Notes under the pieces: model-generated | What the model was told of the DNA's origin: nothing | Databases searched by the model: none | What the model saw: only the letters and a program-made list of their open reading frames with translations | Position numbers and translations under genes: made by a program | Shown: in pieces, positions 30,032 to 45,000 of the stretch | Layout of the letters: every line of letters begins with the position of its first letter | How positions within the stretch are numbered: position 1 is the stretch's first letter | Source: Epinephelus fuscoguttatus | Taxonomy: Eukaryota > Chordata > Actinopteri > Perciformes > Serranidae | DNA length: 64,000 nucleotides | Reading direction: 5' to 3' | Assembly (NCBI RefSeq): GCF_011397635.1 | Contig: NC_064756.1 | Span: forward strand, 20,328,907 to 20,392,906

Positions 30032-33000
30032 TCTTTAGGACCTCAGGTCACTGATTGGTGACCCTGAATCTCCCTGTAAGCAGATTGAAACAGTCTGCTC
30101 CCTGATGGATCACCACTGGGCGTTTCCTTCACTAACTGGTGCCACTTTATGTGAGCCTGGACTGAATTATGCAGCCATGGTCGCTGTCGTCATATGTGGA
30201 TGATTCAATAACAGCTGCTGGAACTGACATTTATTGTCTCTTTACCATTTACTTTAAACAACATATTTACATATTGTCCAATGAAAGTCATAACCATTCA
30301 TCATCTTAATGAACACACACATCCTCAGGCTGCCAAGAATAAATGTGTGTGTGTTTCCTCAGGCACCGGTGCGTCTTGCATCTACCCCTTACTGGGAGCC
30401 ACGATGAACGGCTGGTACTTTTTGGCCACAGAGGTGGACGACATCTGTTTTGACTACGCCACAAAAAATGTGGAGCAGAACAACCTGTCTGACCTGATTA
30501 AAGGTAAATGTGGTTCACTCATCCTGAAGAACATTTTATTATTTATGACACTGGTGCAGTTAGACAGCAGTTTTTTAGTGTATTGTATATTGTTTTATCT
30601 AATCTCTCTGAGCCTACGTAATTTTGTTTGAACCATATCTACAAGTAACAATTTATGGGATAATGGTAAAGCCAAATTGTAGAGTACATTTACAACAGGC
30701 AGAGAAAAGTCATGTCTACAATATCTATCTAAAGAAAAGATGGGCATTTTTTAGTTACTTCCATATACAGGTCCTTGCATTAAAATATTATAGTATACTA
30801 ACAAAAAAAAAATCTGATGTGAGAATAGGAATGTAAATTGGCCAACAGTGTAAAAACAAAATACAATGTGAAATTCATTCAATGAACAACCAGGCTTCAA
30901 TTAGCTGATTAAACCAAAAAATTCAAAGTTATCATAAGAAAAATAAGCAAACTTTCTGTTGCTGCCGTTACATAGGTTAGACAGAGTGCTAATGGACTGT
31001 CTATGGAGTCAAAAACCACTGTCCCAACATCTGCCTCGTTAGCACCAGCTAACACAGCAGCAGCGGCTAACATCCGACAACACCGAGCCATTTAACAGTC
31101 CCAACAAACTCACGCCACCTCGAGAAATGACTGAACTCTGGTTAAACCCATTACTAACTTTTAAGTAATGTTAGGCGTGCGATGCTAACAGTTTGCACTG
31201 ACATTGTGTGTGCAAGAGACTTTTACCAACTGTCCCCGGCACAGAGCTCACACTCTTGCAGCAGTAGTCCTCTAGTGTCTCATGATGAATGGAAAGAGAG
31301 CAACAGCAGGGCAACGAAGCACTGGGCGAAGCAAGACATTTAATACACCACTACACCAAAATAAGATTTTACCAAATTTAAATAGTATAGAAACATGTAA
31401 AAGTCTTGGTCATGTGGGAGGTTGGGCAACGATTACGCTGAATGAATACTAACGTCCAATTTGAGTAGTCATGCCCATCTCTAATATAAAGCTTGCTAAC
31501 ACTAGCTACCATCGGGGTGTCTGTGTTTCTCTCTAAATTCAGAGGATTTTGTGGGTCCGTGAAGATGCAGGTGAGGGGGAACTCTTGAGGTTTTTTTTTT
31601 TTTTTTTTTTACCTCAGCAGCAGTTTGTAAAGTTTGAGTCACGCGGTGGATAATTGATAGGTCAATTCGATTAGAGCAAGTCAGATCAATGGATGAGAGG
31701 AGCAGCTGCTGCAGAGGCGTGTGAAACTTTTAGACCCAGCACAATGAACAGTTAAGTTTCACTTTAATTGCACCTGGCGTTGTACTGCTCCATCTGTGCC
31801 CGGAGTACGCTCTGTGCTTTGAGCTCCCAAAATAAAAATTAATACAGCAGATGTTGTTGTTGTTGTGATCCGCCACATATAAATGAATGTGTGGAAAAGC
31901 CTGCACAGTCTCATAGTGTGAACGAAGGCTGTAGTTTTGGCCCAAGAAGCAAAGATTTTAACTTGTTTCTGTCATGACTGGTGACTTTTTTGTGGGAGAG
32001 CCTGAGTTTGCACATTGTTTAGAGTTCTTTAACCTTGTTGATTAGCAAAAACATCCAGCTGAAACAAATCCCTGCCTCACCTCACTGTGTTTTCACTATC
32101 CTAGTTGTCAAAGTTCCTCAGAAGACTTTACTAATGGACGCCTTGAAAGAAGAGACAGAGATAGTGTACGACTTCTGCATGTGCAACCCTCCTTTTTTTG
32201 CCAACCAGCTTGAAGCAAAGGTACATGTTCCCCTGCCTTTAACATTTTAGATGTCTCACCGGTGAACAGAGGTGTTTGGCTCATTGAGAGTAAACACTGT
32301 ACTTGTTCCCCGTGTTTGTTTACATGATAGTAACAAGCTTCTAATAGGATTTATCTTAAGCTCTGTCTGCCTTGTTGCGCCTCTCCAGGGGGTGAACTCC
32401 AGGAACTCACGGCGACCTCCTCCCAGTTCAGTGAACACAGGAGGAGTGACGGAGATCATGGCGGAGGGCGGGGAACTGGAGTTTGTCAAGAGGATCATTC
32501 ATGACAGCCTGCAGCTCAAGAAACGCTTGCGGTGAGCCGGACTGTGACCTGCAAAATCAAACCTGATTCAAAAATAATTTCTCCCTGTAGGTGCAGGCGA
32601 ATCTGTTGTGAGTGTAAAACCAAATGTAAATTAATTTATTGAGCCAGAAACTCTCAAGTACTCAGGGTTACACAGCTACATATCTGAAGTGGCAGATGGA
32701 TGAACAAGAGCACTGCAGTTTTGTGCTCTTTGGAGAGGCTTCAAGAGGTTTAAATGGCTGCTGAGAGCGCCAGTGAAGGGGAGACACCAAGAGGTGAAAT
32801 GTGCAGATGGGTCGCTGCACATTAATGGAGCTGTCACCCACACTTGGTTTAATGATTCTGGCACAAGCTCGCCCTGCACTGTATCCGGGAGCCCACAGGG
32901 AACAGCTGTGTTTGGGTGGGTGGATGGGGGTGTCTCTAGCGGCCGTCACGTTACCCTCCCCCGTTACCAGGGCTGTCACCGGGGCAGCAGAGTGAGACAC

Positions 33001-36000
33001 AGATAGAGGGAGCTGCAGAGTGGGGCTATTAAAACAGATTAGACATGCCACACCTGCTTTGCATCCTAAAGGGGAGTACAGCAAGTGTGTGTGTGCTGTA
33101 TGCAGTGTGTGTTTGCATAATGCGTCACTGGAAAGATGAGCGGCCCTGAGAGGGACCCATTTTAACACCTGCCTGGTCCTGTGGTGCTCTGTGTTACAGT
33201 CGTGTCACAAGGAAAGGAAGTGAGATAAAAATCTAGTCGAATTTAACAGGTTTGCGGCTCGGGCCAAACCAACCAGAGCCGGCTGTCACTCCCAAATGCA
33301 TGCTGGGACACCAGAGCCACCAGGTGTCCATGGAAACACTGCCAGCTTCACCGATTGGTCCTCTGAGACGCCCTCACCACCCCGCCCTGCTCCCTCTTTC
33401 TCTCCTCTTTTTTGCACTGAAGTGTAATTACTGTCAGACAGGGGCGAGATACCTTACATCCCAGAATAACACACATCCAAAACCCCAGTTAGAAATGAGG
33501 TAATACTCATTTATCACGCCATTGATATGAAAATTACTATCTCTGCTAATAAGATTGTAATCATACGTGCTTCACATGTGAAGAGAGAATGTGGATGCTG
33601 ATGCAGCTGCACACTCTGGGATGTTTGAAAAGCTGCCGGTGGAGGAGGAGGAGGAGGGAAGCTGGAGAACTGCTTCGGGTGTTCCTCCCCACTGTGTTGA
33701 AAAATGGGGAACATCTGTGAATATTAGAGCTGTTCAATATTTCATTGTGTCAACTGAGGCTGACATGTTGCTCTCCCACTCCCCTTCACCCCCTCAGGGC
33801 ATCTAACATCCCTAAACTGATTACAAATCATCGTCCCTTCTCAAGTCAAAACTGTTCTTTAAGATGTGATTTCATCAGTCGTTGGGTGTGACGTTGTGTC
33901 TTTTATATATTTAATAATATGGCTTAGGTTTCAGCTAAAGTTAGAGGTCCTTTAACCTAAAAGGAATAAAAATTTACTGCACTTTTGTGCATTCATATAA
34001 CTTTAAACTGGTTATCATGCTTTCTGTACTAATGTGTATGTAAATAGCTGTGTTAATAATGAGCTAACGCTGCTTAAAATCCCATTTAGGTCCCTTGATG
34101 TATTTGCATCTTCATCACAAAAAACACAGTCCTTTACTTCATATTGCGCTTCAATTCTAGGTTTTTTTTTTTGTTTTTTTTTTTGGAGAGACATAACTAA
34201 AGCTTCAACTATTATTTTTATCAATGTTCATTCTGTCAATTATTTCCTTGATTCGTAGTTTATTCCATAAAATGTCAGCAAATTGTGAAAAATAGTCAAA
34301 ATGAAAATCAAAATTTCTCTGTGACGTCTTCAGCTTCTTGTTTTGTCTCAAATCCAAAAATATTCACTATACAACAATATGGAACTGAGAAAAACATCTT
34401 ATTCTGAAATTTTAGAAGCTCAAATCAGAGACATTTTTGCTTTGTAAATAATTTTGATTGATTATAGAAATGGTTGGGGAGGCACGGTGGTGTAGTGGTT
34501 AGCATTGTAGCCTCACAGCAAGAGGGTTCCTGTTTCAATCCCAGGAAGGGCCCTTCTGTGTTTGCATGCTCTCCTTGTGTCAGCGTGGGTTCTCTCTGGG
34601 TACTCCAGCTTCCTCCCACAGTCCATGTGTGAGTGTGAATGGTTGTCTGTCTCTATGTGTCAGCCCTGTGATAGTCTGGTGACCTGTCCAGGGTGTACCC
34701 CGCCTCTTGCCCAATGTCAGCTGGGATAGGCTCCAGCCCCCCCCCCCCACCCCCCCACCCCTGCGACCTCCAACAGAATAAGTGGTTACGAAAATGGATG
34801 GATGGATAGGAATGGTTGCCAGTTAATTAAGGTTTTAAAAAAAAACCCAAACAGAATCATGCAGAGGACGCTGAAGTACTCTTGTCAGCCCTTTAGTAGA
34901 GACTGCAGGCCTCCTTACAGGCTGCCTACGGCACTAAGAAGTGGAGAGAGTGTGTGGCCTGAGAGACCAAACACACACTTGTTGCTGCTTAGAAAACCTT
35001 ACTGCAGTGGCCATATGTTTGAAGGCAAATCAGATGACTGTATCAACATTTTAATTAAGTCAGAGCTTCTTAAATCAGAATTTTAGCAGCTGGACAGTCA
35101 GAGTATAGTTTAGAGAGATATGATCAAAAAACTTTCTTGGATCTTTGTGTACCTGTACCCAGTTTGGAAGAAAATCTGTGTGCTTTAAATATCATATTTA
35201 CAGTGTTTCTTGGGGTTGTTTTTTTTTTTTTTTGTATCCGGGCTGTGGTGATTAACTACTATGGAAGCCCATCTCTGCCAGCGTGATGGAAAAAAAAAGA
35301 TCCTGTAAGTCATTAGAATGACATGTCAAAATAGTTTGAGTTTTGAATCTCATGATGAGATTTCTCAATAAAAAATTACATAGGATACAAGAATACAAAG
35401 ACAATTTTTAAGATACTGAGTCATTATTGCAAGAAAGTTTCTCAGTATTTCGATTTGATTATTTTTATTAGTTTGAGATACTAACTCATTTTGAGATATT
35501 AAGTCACTATTTTGAGATACTCAGTCATTATTTAGAGACTGATGATAATAACTCTTTATTTTGAGATACTAATAATATTATTTTTACTAAAGCCACTACC
35601 TTGAAAAACCTGGGTCATCCCTATGTTCCCAGGGTTCTATGTTTCCCGGGTTCTATGTTCCCCACTTAACACTGCAAAAAAGGTTCTATGTTCCCTGCTT
35701 ACACAAAAAAGGTTCTATGTTTCCCGCATGGTTGAGTGGGCAACATAGAACCCAGGAAACATAGAACCTTTTTTTGTGTAAGCGGGGAACATAGAAGCTT
35801 TTTTGCAGTGTTAAGTGGGGAACATAGAACCCTGAGAACATAGATACGCTCCCAAAAAACCTAGAGCACTCGGAGAGCGAAGACCTCCGCCAAGCAGCTC
35901 GGATTTCCCGCCATTTTATTATTTTATCCACTTCGCTTCAACCGATCACCACCAAAATTTTATCCACTGTTCCTTGTGCCATTATCAACATTTCCTGAAA

Positions 36001-39000
36001 ATTTCATCAAAATCCGTTCAGAACTTTTTGAGTTATTTTGCAGACAAACAAACAGAAGAAAACATAACCTCCTTGGCGGAGGTAATAAGTCAATTTTTGA
36101 GATACTAATTTATTATTTTGGGATACCAACTCATTATCTTAAGATAATAAGACATTTTGAGATACCAACTCATTATTTTAAAATGGTGACTCACTATTTC
36201 AAGATACTAAGTCACTCTTTTATAAAAGTCATTTTTTGAGAGCTGTAGTCATTTAGAGAAACTAAGTGACTATTTTGAGATACTGACTCATTATTTTGAG
36301 GTACTAATTTATTTTTTGGGGATACTAACTCATTATCTTAATATGGTGTCATTTTAAGTTGCTAAGTCATTATTTTGAGATACTAACTCACTATTTTGAA
36401 AAAACAAAGTTGTTTTGCGTGGGTCTTAGTCATTATTTTGACATACTTAATACTCAAGATACTAACTCACTATTTTGAGAAACTAACTCATTATATTGAG
36501 ATACTAAGTCACCTTTTTAAGATATTAAGTCATCATTTTTGAAATACTCATTATTTTGAGGTACTAACTCATTATTTTAAGAGTTTTTTTTATTATTATT
36601 TTGAGATAAGTCACTATTTTCAGATAAATAAGTCATTATTTTTAAAGATTGTCTCATGACTTACAACATCTTTTTTCTAATCACACTGGCAGCAGTGGGC
36701 TTCCATAAAATACAGACCAGATAATTAGCTTCCAATAATGTCAAGTGAAAACTAAACAAACCCTGAGAAGCTTTGTGAACACTGACCAGTCTTCCTTCCA
36801 CTCCGCCTGCCTGATGTGTTTACCTTTCCTCCATCTTCCCCGACTGGACTCTGCTGTTTATTGATCAAGACCAACCTCTCCTCTTTATTGCACAGCAGAG
36901 ATTATTGATCAGGCCTCCGTCAAGGGACGACTTCAAAACAGCTTTTCCTCCTCTGTGCAACACACACACACACACACACACACACGGATGTTTTTCCTGT
37001 CTCATGTTTTACTTTCTGTGTTTGAGTTGCTCCCAAAAGCTCACCTTGACTCGTTTGATCTCTGCTTGGTAGCTTGTGCCTGCTAACACAGAGACACACA
37101 GCTGGTTAATATGGATTCTTCTTTCTGCAGGTGGTACAGCTGCATGTTGGGGAAGAAGTGTAGCCTGGCACCTTTGAAAGAGGAGCTGAGGAAGCAAGGG
37201 GTGAGTACAAACCCAGGCAAACGCACAAATGCATCTGCATCCTCTGCAGTCAATCAGTTACAAAGCAGCCACAGCTTTTGATCTCAGTATGTTCATGCAG
37301 CAAGGTGCCCCTTCTGTGCAGGGTTTGATAATGGCTTGTTAAAACAATCTTCGCTTCGCTGCTCAAACCCCAACACCCTTCTAGGACTCTGTATTGACGT
37401 TAGGAGCACACGGTCGTCACTGTCAGGGCAGCAAACACACAGAGAAGTCAAACACATCAGCTCTTTCTAACAAGCCCACTAAGCAGTGTCACAAACGAGC
37501 CATGAAGGAGCTGATGTCTGGTAGCGGTGCATGACTGCATCACACGACACTCTGTAGCTAACGTGTATTAGCGTCATTAGCCTAACTAATAGCCCAGCAC
37601 ATGACTTCTGACTGCTGCAGGCCTCTGGTCCTGTGCCAGTCACTTCCCTCACATGCTCAAAAAACACAACCAGAATCTCCACCTGCCATCCCTCAAAGCT
37701 CCTCCAGAGGTTTTCGGGTGCTGTCGCTGCTCATCAGAGTGAGTGCAGCCTTGGCTAACGTCCAGAGACGAGACTGTTGCCTCTTTTTAAAGTGTGTGTA
37801 AACAGAAACCTGGCCTAGTTAATATGCTAATGCTTTTATCACCCATTACTCCATCTCCTCTCCGGTGTCTCCTCATCTCTCTTTGTGTTTTTTAATTTAG
37901 CAAATGTGAACGTCCCAGCTACAGAGCTGGCTGACCTCTGACCTTCAACTTAGTGACCCTCCTCGTCGTATTTACAGAGGCAGTCCTAAGAGACACTTAA
38001 AGTGCTCTGTTAGCACGAGGCTTTTCACACCACATGTGAGTCTTTCTCACATCATGGATCTTTATTTTCTCTCCCACTATCAGAGATGTGGAGCTCACTG
38101 AGGCCAAAACTCAACAGCAGGAGACACGTCTCAGTTTTCATCAGATTGTAATTCCCTCACCTTCACCAAACCTGCAGACTGAGCAGTTTACGCTGCATCA
38201 CACTATCAAAGGGTGTCACATGTCAAGGAGTCAGTGCGGGCTTTCTAGAATGATTTGGTTATGTAAAGCTGTTAAATTTTATCACATAATGTTCAAACAG
38301 TGATATCAGACTGGTTCAGTGGCTCCAGCTGCCTTAAGTTTTGTTTATGGACAAAGGTTTTATGTTGTTTTGATCCATCATTTTATTCCATTAGTATTGA
38401 ATTCATATATTTTTCAGTCAGCATCGATTGATAAGGATGCGAGCGCTGTCATTTCCATGGATAAGGAAGCAACCATATTTTCTTCCCATTGGTGTTAAGT
38501 TAGTTATTTTTTCCTGGTCATGTTACACAGGACTGTGATGGTGTGGATGTTTTTTTACTCGGGTGAAAAAGCAACGTATCGCAGTGGTTTGGTTAAAAAC
38601 AAAATGATAATAACTGAGGTGATGACAATGTTCTTGTCACAACACCAACATTATGATTTCAATACGATACCTGCCTAAATATCTTGATACCGATACTGAA
38701 AGAATACCACTTCATAAACCTAAAACATTAGGAAATAATTTGACTAAATGGCCTGTACACTGCTAATAATCCAGGAAGGGTCAGACTTACAGTTAATATA
38801 ATTTATATTTATTATTCACACTCAATACAATTGCAGTTTATGTGCTGTTTAGTGTTTTTTGTTTATTTGCATTTTTATGTAGGTTTGCTGTTGACAATGA
38901 ATTAGTACATTTATAACAATAATTAAATGATTGTAAATAATTAGATCAAAGTCATTGTGTTATTAAAGCTTTTACATGTTACGCAGCAATCTGATGTCCC

Positions 39001-42000
39001 CTAGATGTCGGTGAAGATTCTCAGTCACCCGGGTCCTGGTAATCATAAGTGTTATATCGTAGGCTTGCTTGAGTTTCTTGAAGACGTTTCTCCTCTCATC
39101 CAAGAAGCTTATTCAGTTCAAACAGACTGGTGCAGAGTCACAGGCTTCAAACTCTGTGTGGGTGTGAACCCTCACAGAGTCATTGACCCACCCAGCCATC
39201 TTGTGTGTCAAGCCTGCCTGTGACTCTGCACCAGTCAGTTAGAAGTGAAGAAGCCTCCAAAGTCCAGTTGCCTACGATATAGCACTTATGATGATGTCCC
39301 TGTACTTGAGTTTATGTGATTTCTTTGATTTTGATGTTACATCTACAACCAGATATAATAATAATAATAATAATAATGATGATAAACTTTATTTATATAG
39401 CACTTTTCAAAACACAGTAACAAAGTGCTGCACAATAAAACACAAGAAGAATAAAACAAATAGCATGTCATAAAATATCAGCAAGTAAAAGATAAAATAT
39501 GGAAGGCCAAAGCTAAAAGCAAGATAATAAATGGGCATTAAAATCAGATTGCAATAAAATAGATAGCTCAGATAAAGTCAGGATATGCTTTCCGACAGAA
39601 GAATGTTTTTAGGAGAGACCTAAACGAAGCCAGTGACTCATTATTATTACTACTCCAGGTCAGAGTGCATTTTCTCATGATAGAAAAGATTATTGACAAA
39701 AATGTACATCATGATTACCATATCAGTATTGATTGGGTACAAATTGATCATTTATAACTGGTGTTGTTGAGCTGCATACTTGGGAACCCCTGATTTTTGG
39801 CAGCATGCAAATTATGGTGAGTCAACGTTACCAGTGGGAATGTTTAGAGATGTTTGTCACTTTAAGTTAGCTAAGATAATAATAATAATAATAATAATAA
39901 TAGTAAACTTTATTTATAGAGCACCTTTCATGCACGAATGCAGCCCAAAGTGCTTGAACAAAGCAATAAAAAGATCAAGACAAACAGTAATCATTGCCCT
40001 TAACTGCCTTGTCAAACTCTGATGGTGACAAAGGTTCTTGTTTGACTTGTATATCCGAGGGCATAGACACCGTTTGTTACCTGTCACATTCACTAACCTG
40101 TCAGCTTGTCTCTTGGTGAGACACTTCGCTAAGTTGGATGTGTCAGCTCCTTTGTTCTGTGAAGTAGGGTTGCAATATTATACCGTGGAATGAAAATTGA
40201 CAGTTATCAAACCGTGTACATTTGCTTATGTATGATATTTGAAAAAGATTTCAAGTTTCAATTGTAATAATAAAACATTTATTCAACGAAAAATAACCCA
40301 TCTCTTTTCTGTCCTTGCAGGGTTATTTTGTCTTATAGTAAAAGTAATCTTTTAATACTGGGTTACCGTGATACCATGAAACCGCGGCATTTTCTGAGAT
40401 GGTTATCGTACTGTGAAAATCTCATACCGTTGCAACCCTACAGTGTAGGTTTAAAACATCTTTTACAGACGACCTTTGTGGTGTCCGTGGGCTTACCCTG
40501 ACTGTTGCCTATGTCAGCCAAATAACGCTATATTTTCCTTCTTGCCTCTGTGTTGTCGAAAAGCCTTGAACAGTCTCCCACTATGCCTGCAGGAAGTGGA
40601 GGCAGAGCGCTGCACAGATACTCAGCAGGGTACTATTAGTGTGCATGTTGCGGCGGACCACTGTCGCACATTGACGCAACTCGTAGGAAATACAGCTTAT
40701 TAAAACGCTGTCATTCTTAAAGTACCAACACTAATAAAATGGGGTATTGTACAATTTTAATGGCATGATATTGCAAATATTTTAGTGTCAGTATACAACA
40801 CTAAATGATGGTTACAAGCTCAATACTTCAGTCATGTGGTTCTCGTCTAGCCCTAGTTACAAAGAAGAAAACCATATTTACCATTTTTTTTCAAAAAATC
40901 TTTTCCAATGTATTTGCAAGTTTTTATAATATGTGTAATCCTATAATTTGGAGTGCTGTCACACAGCCAAAAATAACAGAACATCTACATACTGAAATAT
41001 AATTAGAGTAACACATTATTAAGCAAAGGTCATCAGTTTATCTGCAATAATGTCCATTGTATTCAATGTGTGGCTCATGTCATCACTAGTCTGGTGACTT
41101 TAGTATTGTAGATTTTAAAGTAAGCTGTGCCTTGTGAAGTCTGCGGCGTGCAGCGATCGAGGCAGTGCTGATCTTTTTATTTTGTTCTCAGGTACCCAAA
41201 GTGACGCACACAGAGTTCTGCCAGGGACGGACGATGAGGTGGGCGCTGGCCTGGAGTTTCTACGATGATGTGACTGTTCCGGTAAGTCTGAGGAGAAATT
41301 CTGCCCTTTTGTTCACTTTAGAAACAACAGTCCTGTTGCACATTTTAGGCTCAGCAGATTGTTTTGGGACCATTATTGCTGGGTAATTAAATTCAGCACC
41401 GATATGCATCAATGATACCAAGACATAGGCTTGACATTTGGTACCATAAGTCAATACGTAGGTAAGTAATCTCAACGGTTTTGGTCATTCTGATGCTTGA
41501 ACCGGGTATTTCTAAAAACCTAAATGCTCCCTCCTCAATAATGCACCACCTCCATCCTCCCGCCCCTCTCTACACTGCATCCTCTCTCCCTCCAGCTCCG
41601 TTCCATTAGAAGCACTTACTCCTTCCTCCTCTGGGGAGATGTTTGTGTGATTTTTAACATGCTGTATCCAGGCAACAGTTGCCAGGGCAGGACTGTGTGC
41701 ACACACACCAAACCATTGTCTTGTCTGGACAGTGAGAGAGTTGGAAATAAATAGAAAGCAGCGACAGTGAAGTCGCCACAACAGCTAGATCACTGATAAT
41801 AGTGTTTGAGTGACAGCAGATTGAGGTGGTCAGCAGGTTCAGCAGAGGCTGTGGGACGACGACTGTTTGTGTTTTGTTGGTCTCTTCTCTGTTTTGGCCT
41901 TTTCAGCATAAAAGCAGTTGAGCAGAATGATTGGCCTACATTTCTCCTGCCACCCTCCTCCTCCTCCTTCTTCACTTTGACGCACATCCACCATCATTTA

Positions 42001-45000
42001 CACTCAAGAGCTTCTCGCCATCATTGCTACACAGACCCCCCACCACCACCACCACGTGTGTGTGCTTACATGACAGTAGTTTCTGCATGTGTAATCCCTT
42101 ACATGGTTGACTACCTAATTCTGCTTGCATGCATGTGTTCCTATGGACGTCTGGTATATATGTATGTTGATGGGGGTGCTCATTAAAGTTACATATAGAC
42201 TATAACATATGTGACATGCATGCAGTGGTGACCTACTTACCCCTTTATTACCAGGTCAGCCTGCAAGCTACTATTACTACAATTATATTCACCTTGTTTT
42301 CTTCCCTGTTGTCAGGTTTGGTCAAACTTTATTTAACCACCCAGGTGACCGTTAAACTAAAACTAATGTACCAATCTAAATCTTTTTGTGGCTTTAGAGT
42401 GAACTGTGTGAAGTCTGAAAGATTGGGTGCTTTTTTATTACCCTAACTTATGCTTCCATGGGTCCACTCTTCTCCCGTGGCCCCCAAAATCATTCCCCCT
42501 TTGCCGTCATGGAGGATATTCCAGTCCTTTTAATGCACCTTGAGGAGATGAGGAGAGAAGAAGCTTTTGGAGGAGCTTAGAGCGAGGAAACACTCTTCCT
42601 GGCATCTCTCTCACATCCTTGCTGAAAGGAGTTAAAGGCTCCGATATTCCAAACAGACGTCAAAGAACTAGCGGTGATGGAGGCTGACTGTTGCCTCACA
42701 GAGCCTGTGTTTGGAAAAGTTGCAGCTTAAAACATTGCAAAGACTACAGTCAATGGCCAACTAGCATGTATGGTCTGCGTCTGCGTGAGAGGAAGTAAGT
42801 CTCTAAACCAGCAGCATACTAATTAGCCAGTTAGCACAATAACACGACAACCCATTGGTGAAAGAACAAAGGATATCAACCATCAGCTTGCGAACAATAA
42901 CACAAATTTTTATGAACCACTTTTGCTAAAGAGCTCAGTGACTAAGAAGTAGTAATACGACAAGTTTGTTTCAATATTGCGAACTCTTGACTTTGGTCTT
43001 TTGTTTACTTTCCTCACTTCTGTTTTTCTTCCCATGCACTGAGTTGGAGTGATTTCATTCATCACCAGCTCTGACGTGATTCAGCATGCTAAATCGGCTG
43101 GAAAAAAAAGTTGACAAGGGCCAACTAGCGCCAGCAGTGACACACCATAAGAACTAGAGCATCAGGTACTGACAGACGGCAGACTGTCAGCTTGGTGTGT
43201 CAGGGCCGTAAGATGCGAGGGGAGAGAGGAGACACATTAGCATAATGAAAAGCACTGCTGTTTTGTAAATCACACCCATAGACTGTATAATAACGATAGA
43301 CAACGTGACAGCTACCTAAAAGTGAAGCCAAATCATCACGATCGCCCCCTGGTGGCTGGCTGCAGTATAGGTTATAAACCCCGCCCCCTCCTTGTTAGTG
43401 GATGGGACATGTCAAATGAATTTAGATTAAATAGGTTGTTCTTTTTATGCTGCTGTATGTATATTTATTTATTTAACAGAGACAGTGCACAGCTACTTAG
43501 CTGCACCACAATTAGCTATAAGCTAATATTCATCTGTTGTCCCTGGGCAGGAATTCGGGACCATGTCTTCTTGTGTTTGAAATACATGGGCCAGATGTTC
43601 GAGTGTTTTTTTTCTGCTAAGTTTTAGTTAGTTATTTGTTACTAAAAAAGGGTGTTTAATGTCATGATTGACAGCTGTGTGTGCCAATTGGTGTGCTAGC
43701 AGTCAGTGGTGTTGCTTGCTGCTCTGACTCGAAATGACATCACCATGACAGGGGCCGTATCTGGGATATTTTGGCTTTATTTGTTTATAGCGGGGGGAAG
43801 TGGAGACACGTTGTGCACGTGGTAGTTACGATCTATGGTCACGACTGTCGACTACAAGTTTGAAAAGGAATGGTGGTTTGTCATGAAGTAAACAGACCTC
43901 TGTAGCCCGCTCAAGGCTACATTAGCTACTACTGGCACACAAATCACTGTCCGAACTGCACAGGAGTCGAGTTGCATTGTGGGTTATATAGGCATCATGT
44001 TTCAATGGGGAAGAAGAGTTGGGGGGGCAAAAAGGACGATATCTCTGGTTCTGCCGCATCGATTTTGGTTCTTTTTTTTAAAGCCTGATTTTAATTTTTT
44101 TTTTTTAATTTTTTTTTTTTTTAGATTATTTTTTTCAGGCTTTGCCTTTAATGAATAGGATAGTGAAATAGGGTGAGAGAGAAAGTTGGGGGGGGGGGGA
44201 CCTGCAGCAAATGTTTGCAAGCCGGAGTCGAATCTGCGACCGCTGCAGCGAGGCATCGCCTCTGTACATGGGGTATCCACTACGCTACCAACGCCCCTAA
44301 AGCCTGATTTATGGTCCTGCGTTAAATCAAGATTCTCTCTCTCTCGGTCACCATTGTTCACTGTGACTGGAAAAGCCGGAAGCTAAACAAAGAATCAACT
44401 AGAGACAACGATAACCATTCAGGAAAGTAACGCAGCCCCCTGCTGCTCTGGCGGTGAATTGCACCGCGACAAAATGGAGTGACAGAGAAGTTCGAAGGGT
44501 TCACGACGGCGTCACAGCAACGACGTAGGTACGTCGTAGGTATGCCGCAGGACCATGAATCAGGCTTAACTGTTGATTTTGATCTGACGATGTTATACGA
44601 GTTTATTGCTAAATCAGCTGAGTAAATCTGTAAAATCAGTATTTGGTCATAGCGTTTATCTTGGTATCTGTCTCTTTCTTGCACACATTCCCCAGTATAT
44701 TGTCCTATAGAGGCTTTAGTTTAGTGCAGCCCTAGAAAACATGAGTATGGTTTGACCACAGAGCAACACAGCTGTTGACTACGAGCCTTTTGTTCTTGGG
44801 TGTTTATGAAGTAATTCAATATTTAATTCTCCTTTTTAAAGGTGGGATATTATAAAGACGTTCTCATTACCAAGAGGGAAAGATGCAGAGGACGGATAAA
44901 ATGAATTATAACTGAAGGAAACAAGATGCAGATAAATAAATCCAGCAAAAACAGACACAGGAACGGAGACTGTGGATGGTGAGATTAGAGCACATGCAGA

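Larger units (their letters stand above)
35330..36660. repeat. degenerate minisatellite, unit about 21 bp
   Basis: Dozens of variants of ATTTTGAGATACTAAGTCAT repeated head to tail, interrupted by the hairpin element at 35620-35844 and the repeat at 35862-36087. Confidence 0.85.
32532..37130. other. mettl16 intron 5
   Basis: Unremarkable from 32532 to 34476; then a SINE (34477), a minisatellite (35330-36660) with two elements inside it, and (CA)n at 36961-36985. Confidence 0.6.
37201..41191. other. mettl16 intron 6
   Basis: 37201-38600 holds nothing recognised. 38630-38710 and 40700-40800 contain ATACGATACC/GATACCGATACTG-type sequence usual in fish MITEs, without clear ends. Other repeats are listed separately. 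Confidence 0.5.

Noticed and set aside
35330..36660. CRISPR-like array
   Set aside because: Units are degenerate, contiguous and AT-rich with no unique spacers, in a vertebrate intron; it is a minisatellite.
41806..42186. 126-residue plus-strand ORF
   Set aside because: Low-complexity (HHH, PPPPPP) chance ORF in an intron with no recognised domain.
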